Positions 57,901 through 64,000 of a stretch of 64,000 bases of DNA are shown here, one piece after another. This DNA comes from Chrysopilus asiliformis. Taxonomy: Eukaryota > Arthropoda > Insecta > Diptera > Rhagionidae. The position numbers and the translations under genes are program-made. The stretch covers positions 43,485,090 through 43,549,089 of the forward strand of contig OZ035963.1 of NCBI GenBank assembly GCA_964034945.1, in the 5' to 3' direction. Below the pieces are notes generated by a model that saw nothing but the letters and a program-made list of their open reading frames with translations, did no database searches and had not been told where the DNA came from. Positions within the stretch are counted from its first letter, which is position 1, and every line of letters begins with the position of its first letter.

Positions 57901-60900
57901 GACTGACAGACTGACAGACTGACAGACTGACAGACTGACAGACTGACAGACTGACAGACTGACAGACTGACAGACTGACAGACTGACAGACTGACACTGA
58001 CAGACTGACAGACTGACAGACTGACAGACTGACAGACTGACAGACTGACAGACTGACAGACTGACAGACTGACAGACTGACAGACTGACAGACTGACAGA
58101 CTGACAGACTGACAGACTGACAGACTGACAGACTGACAGACTGACAGACTGACAGACTGACAGACTGACAGACTGACAGACTGACAGACTGACAGACTGA
58201 CAGACTGACAGACTGACAGACTGACAGACTGACAGACTGACAGACTGACAGACTGACAGACTGACAGACTGACAGACTGACAGACTGACAGACTGACAGA
58301 CTGACAGACTGACAGACTGACAGACTGACAGACTGACAGACTGACAGACTGACAGACTGACAGACTGACAGACTGACAGACTGACAGACTGACAGACTGA
58401 CAGACTGACAGACTGACAGACTGACAGACTGACAGACTGACAGACTGACAGACTGACAGACTGACAGACTGACAGACTGACAGACTGACAGACTGACAGA
58501 CTGACAGACTGACAGACTGACAGACTGACAGACTGACAGACTGACAGACTGACAGACTGACAGACTGACAGACTGACAGACTGACAGACTGACAGACTGA
58601 CAGACTGACAGACTGACAGACTGACAGACTGACAGACTGACAGACTGACAGACTGACAGACTGACAGACTGACAGACTGACAGACTGACAGACTGACAGA
58701 CTGACAGACTGACAGACTGACAGACTGACAGACTGACAGACTGACAGACTGACAGACTGACAGACTGACAGACTGACAGACTGACAGACTGACAGACTGA
58801 CAGACTGACAGACTGACAGACTGACAGACTGACAGACTGACAGACTGACAGACTGACAGACTGACAGACTGACAGACTGACAGACTGACAGACTGACAGA
58901 CTGACAGACTGACAGACTGACAGACTGACAGACTGACAGACTGACAGACTGACAGACTGACAGACTGACAGACTGACAGACTGACAGACTGACAGACTGA
59001 CAGACTGACAGACTGACAGACTGACAGACTGACAGACTGACAGACTGACAGACTGACAGACTGACAGACTGACAGACTGACAGACTGACAGACTGACAGA
59101 CTGACAGACTGACAGACTGACAGACTGACAGACTGACAGACTGACAGACTGACAGACTGACAGACTGACAGACTGACAGACTGACAGACTGACAGACTGA
59201 CAGACTGACAGACTGACAGACTGACAGACTGACAGACTGACAGACTGACAGACTGACAGACTGACAGACTGACAGACTGACAGACTGACAGACTGACAGA
59301 CTGACAGACTGACAGACTGACAGACTGACAGACTGACAGACTGACAGACTGACAGACTGACAGACTGACAGACTGACAGACTGACAGACTGACAGACTGA
59401 CAGACTGACAGACTGACAGACTGACAGACTGACAGACTGACAGACTGACAGACTGACAGACTGACAGACTGACAGACTGACAGACTGACAGACTGACAGA
59501 CTGACAGACTGACAGACTGACAGACTGACAGACTGACAGACTGACAGACTGACAGACTGACAGACTGACAGACTGACAGACTGACAGACTGACAGACTGA
59601 CAGACTGACAGACTGACAGACTGACAGACTGACAGACTGACAGACTGACAGACTGACAGACTGACAGACTGACAGACTGACAGACTGACAGACTGACAGA
59701 CTGACAGACTGACAGACTGACAGACTGACAGACTGACAGACTGACAGACTGACAGACTGACAGACTGACAGACTGACAGACTGACAGACTGACAGACTGA
59801 CAGACTGACAGACTGACAGACTGACAGACTGACAGACTGACAGACTGACAGACTGACAGACTGACAGACTGACAGACTGACAGACTGACAGACTGACAGA
59901 CTGACAGACTGACAGACTGACAGACTGACAGACTGACAGACTGACAGACTGACAGACTGACAGACTGACAGACTGACAGACTGACAGACTGACAGACTGA
60001 CAGACTGACAGACTGACAGACTGACAGACTGACAGACTGACAGACTGACAGACTGACAGACTGACAGACTGACAGACTGACAGACTGACAGACTGACAGA
60101 CTGACAGACTGACAGACTGACAGACTGACAGACTGACAGACTGACAGACTGACAGACTGACAGACTGACAGACTGACAGACTGACAGACTGACAGACTGA
60201 CAGACTGACAGACTGACAGACTGACAGACTGACAGACTGACAGACTGACAGACTGACAGACTGACAGACTGACAGACTGACAGACTGACAGACTGACAGA
60301 CTGACAGACTGACAGACTGACAGACTGACAGACTGACAGACTGACAGACTGACAGACTGACAGACTGACAGACTGACAGACTGACAGACTGACAGACTGA
60401 CAGACTGACAGACTGACAGACTGACAGACTGACAGACTGACAGACTGACAGACTGACAGACTGACAGACTGACAGACTGACAGACTGACAGACTGACAGA
60501 CTGACAGACTGACAGACTGACAGACTGACAGACTGACAGACTGACAGACTGACAGACTGACAGACTGACAGACTGACAGACTGACAGACTGACAGACTGA
60601 CAGACTGACAGACTGACAGACTGACAGACTGACAGACTGACAGACTGACAGACTGACAGACTGACAGACTGACAGACTGACAGACTGACAGACTGACAGA
60701 CTGACAGACTGACAGACTGACAGACTGACAGACTGACAGACTGACAGACTGACAGACTGACAGACTGACAGACTGACAGACTGACAGACTGACAGACTGA
60801 CAGACTGACAGACTGACAGACTGACAGACTGACAGACTGACAGACTGACAGACTGACAGACTGACAGACTGACAGACTGACAGACTGACAGACTGACAGA

Positions 60901-63900
60901 CTGACAGACTGACAGACTGACAGACTGACAGACTGACAGACTGACAGACTGACAGACTGACAGACTGACAGACTGACAGACTGACAGACTGACAGACTGA
61001 CAGACTGACAGACTGACAGACTGACAGACTGACAGACTGACAGACTGACAGACTGACAGACTGACAGACTGACAGACTGACAGACTGACAGACTGACAGA
61101 CTGACAGACTGACAGACTGACAGACTGACAGACTGACAGACTGACAGACTGACAGACTGACAGACTGACAGACTGACAGACTGACAGACTGACAGACTGA
61201 CAGACTGACAGACTGACAGACTGACAGACTGACAGACTGACAGACTGACAGACTGACAGACTGACAGACTGACAGACTGACAGACTGACAGACTGACAGA
61301 CTGACAGACTGACAGACTGACAGACTGACAGACTGACAGACTGACAGACTGACAGACTGACAGACTGACAGACTGACAGACTGACAGACTGACAGACTGA
61401 CAGACTGACAGACTGACAGACTGACAGACTGACAGACTGACAGACTGACAGACTGACAGACTGACAGACTGACAGACTGACAGACTGACAGACTGACAGA
61501 CTGACAGACTGACAGACTGACAGACTGACAGACTGACAGACTGACAGACTGACAGACTGACAGACTGACAGACTGACAGACTGACAGACTGACAGACTGA
61601 CAGACTGACAGACTGACAGACTGACAGACTGACAGACTGACAGACTGACAGACTGACAGACTGACAGACTGACAGACTGACAGACTGACAGACTGACAGA
61701 CTGACAGACTGACAGACTGACAGACTGACAGACTGACAGACTGACAGACTGACAGACTGACAGACTGACAGACTGACAGACTGACAGACTGACAGACTGA
61801 CAGACTGACAGACTGACAGACTGACAGACTGACAGACTGACAGACTGACAGACTGACAGACTGACAGACTGACAGACTGACAGACTGACAGACTGACAGA
61901 CTGACAGACTGACAGACTGACAGACTGACAGACTGACAGACTGACAGACTGACAGACTGACAGACTGACAGACTGACAGACTGACAGACTGACAGACTGA
62001 CAGACTGACAGACTGACAGACTGACAGACTGACAGACTGACAGACTGACAGACTGACAGACTGACAGACTGACAGACTGACAGACTGACAGACTGACAGA
62101 CTGACAGACTGACAGACTGACAGACTGACAGACTGACAGACTGACAGACTGACAGACTGACAGACTGACAGACTGACAGACTGACAGACTGACAGACTGA
62201 CAGACTGACAGACTGACAGACTGACAGACTGACAGACTGACAGACTGACAGACTGACAGACTGACAGACTGACAGACTGACAGACTGACAGACTGACAGA
62301 CTGACAGACTGACAGACTGACAGACTGACAGACTGACAGACTGACAGACTGACAGACTGACAGACTGACAGACTGACAGACTGACAGACTGACAGACTGA
62401 CAGACTGACAGACTGACAGACTGACAGACTGACAGACTGACAGACTGACAGACTGACAGACTGACAGACTGACAGACTGACAGACTGACAGACTGACAGA
62501 CTGACAGACTGACAGACTGACAGACTGACAGACTGACAGACTGACAGACTGACAGACTGACAGACTGACAGACTGACAGACTGACAGACTGACAGACTGA
62601 CAGACTGACAGACTGACAGACTGACAGACTGACAGACTGACAGACTGACAGACTGACAGACTGACAGACTGACAGACTGACAGACTGACAGACTGACAGA
62701 CTGACAGACTGACAGACTGACAGACTGACAGACTGACAGACTGACAGACTGACAGACTGACAGACTGACAGACTGACAGACTGACAGACTGACAGACTGA
62801 CAGACTGACAGACTGACAGACTGACAGACTGACAGACTGACAGACTGACAGACTGACAGACTGACAGACTGACAGACTGACAGACTGACAGACTGACAGA
62901 CTGACAGACTGACAGACTGACAGACTGACAGACTGACAGACTGACAGACTGACAGACTGACAGACTGACAGACTGACAGACTGACAGACTGACAGACTGA
63001 CAGACTGACAGACTGACAGACTGACAGACTGACAGACTGACAGACTGACAGACTGACAGACTGACAGACTGACAGACTGACAGACTGACAGACTGACAGA
63101 CTGACAGACTGACAGACTGACAGACTGACAGACTGACAGACTGACAGACTGACAGACTGACAGACTGACAGACTGACAGACTGACAGACTGACAGACTGA
63201 CAGACTGACAGACTGACAGACTGACAGACTGACAGACTGACAGACTGACAGACTGACAGACTGACAGACTGACAGACTGACAGACTGACAGACTGACAGA
63301 CTGACAGACTGACAGACTGACAGACTGACAGACTGACAGACTGACAGACTGACAGACTGACAGACTGACAGACTGACAGACTGACAGACTGACAGACTGA
63401 CAGACTGACAGACTGACAGACTGACAGACTGACAGACTGACAGACTGACAGACTGACAGACTGACAGACTGACAGACTGACAGACTGACAGACTGACAGA
63501 CTGACAGACTGACAGACTGACAGACTGACAGACTGACAGACTGACAGACTGACAGACTGACAGACTGACAGACTGACAGACTGACAGACTGACAGACTGA
63601 CAGACTGACAGACTGACAGACTGACAGACTGACAGACTGACAGACTGACAGACTGACAGACTGACAGACTGACAGACTGACAGACTGACAGACTGACAGA
63701 CTGACAGACTGACAGACTGACAGACTGACAGACTGACAGACTGACAGACTGACAGACTGACAGACTGACAGACTGACAGACTGACAGACTGACAGACTGA
63801 CAGACTGACAGACTGACAGACTGACAGACTGACAGACTGACAGACTGACAGACTGACAGACTGACAGACTGACAGACTGACAGACTGACAGACTGACAGA

Positions 63901-64000
63901 CTGACAGACTGACAGACTGACAGACTGACAGACTGACAGACTGACAGACTGACAGACTGACAGACTGACAGACTGACAGACTGACAGACTGACAGACTGA
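48979..64000. repeat. Satellite array 2, (CAGACTGA)n, at least 15 kb
   Basis: About 1,880 tandem octamers continuing past the window edge. I saw only four irregularities: GACAGACAGACTG at the left edge (about 48985), an extra G at about 54346 (GACAGGACTGAC), CTGACTGAGACTG at about 57085-57096, and a 2-base loss at about 57995 (CTGACACTGAC). The minus strand is stop-free in every frame, so the indels do not close it; the enormous frame it yields (repeat SVCQSVSL) is not a protein gene. Confidence 0.98.

Noticed and set aside
48956..57997. Open frame of over 3,000 codons on the minus strand
   Set aside because: It is the octamer satellite read in a strand that cannot contain a stop; all three frames give the same peptide and there is no ATG start.
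48979..64000. Telomeric repeat
   Set aside because: No G-run strand typical of telomerase repeats; the array starts inside a transposon copy and a second array is internal.

Overview
The window looks like repeat-dense, AT-rich, probably heterochromatic DNA from an arthropod, most likely an insect. The reasons are a mariner-type DD34D transposon, several Helentron-derived non-autonomous elements (HINEs) built like Drosophila DINE-1, Jockey/CR1-type and I-type LINE pieces, and short GT-AG introns. No complete host gene is visible. The species cannot be named from the sequence. All calls were made by eye, with no database search.

Layout. 1-1224 is the 5' part of a LINE on the minus strand (ORF1, then an endonuclease ORF2 joined through a candidate -1 frameshift site). 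1237-2933 is a satellite array of the octamer CAGACTGA. 2934-8740 is a complex HINE-like unit of about 2.5 kb in two tandem copies plus the start of a third; each copy carries its own insertions (a 1.4-kb foldback element, a TTAA-flanked MITE, a HINE). 8848-22753 is a mosaic of HINEs, terminal-inverted-repeat (TIR) elements, two copies of an element ending in a roughly 96-bp-arm hairpin, a degenerate I-type LINE (14861-16010) and a possible spliced gene remnant (17541-18626). 22900-25830 is an older repeat interrupted by a near-intact mariner and by another TA-flanked element; an uninterrupted copy at 44825-45550 proves both insertions.

27109-28407 is a hAT derivative with an 8-bp target duplication. 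31617-38069 is a nest of at least seven elements one inside another: a TTAA MITE holds a TTA/TWA-type MITE and a TA-flanked element; the latter holds a second TWA-type MITE (holding a hAT, holding another TIR element) and a 2.4-kb hAT-like transposon with a 450-codon transposase. 38357-38456 and 43897-44000 look like single exons (an acidic unknown protein and a THAP-like zinc finger). 46805-48157 is a degenerate, intron-containing hAT.

48979-64000 is a second CAGACTGA array, at least 15 kb long and still running at the window edge. The sequences flanking both arrays match a dispersed element at about 38480-39243 that carries only a 12-base seed of the same motif. The two satellites therefore appear to have grown from the central microsatellite of one HINE-like family. 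This is the main biological story of the window.
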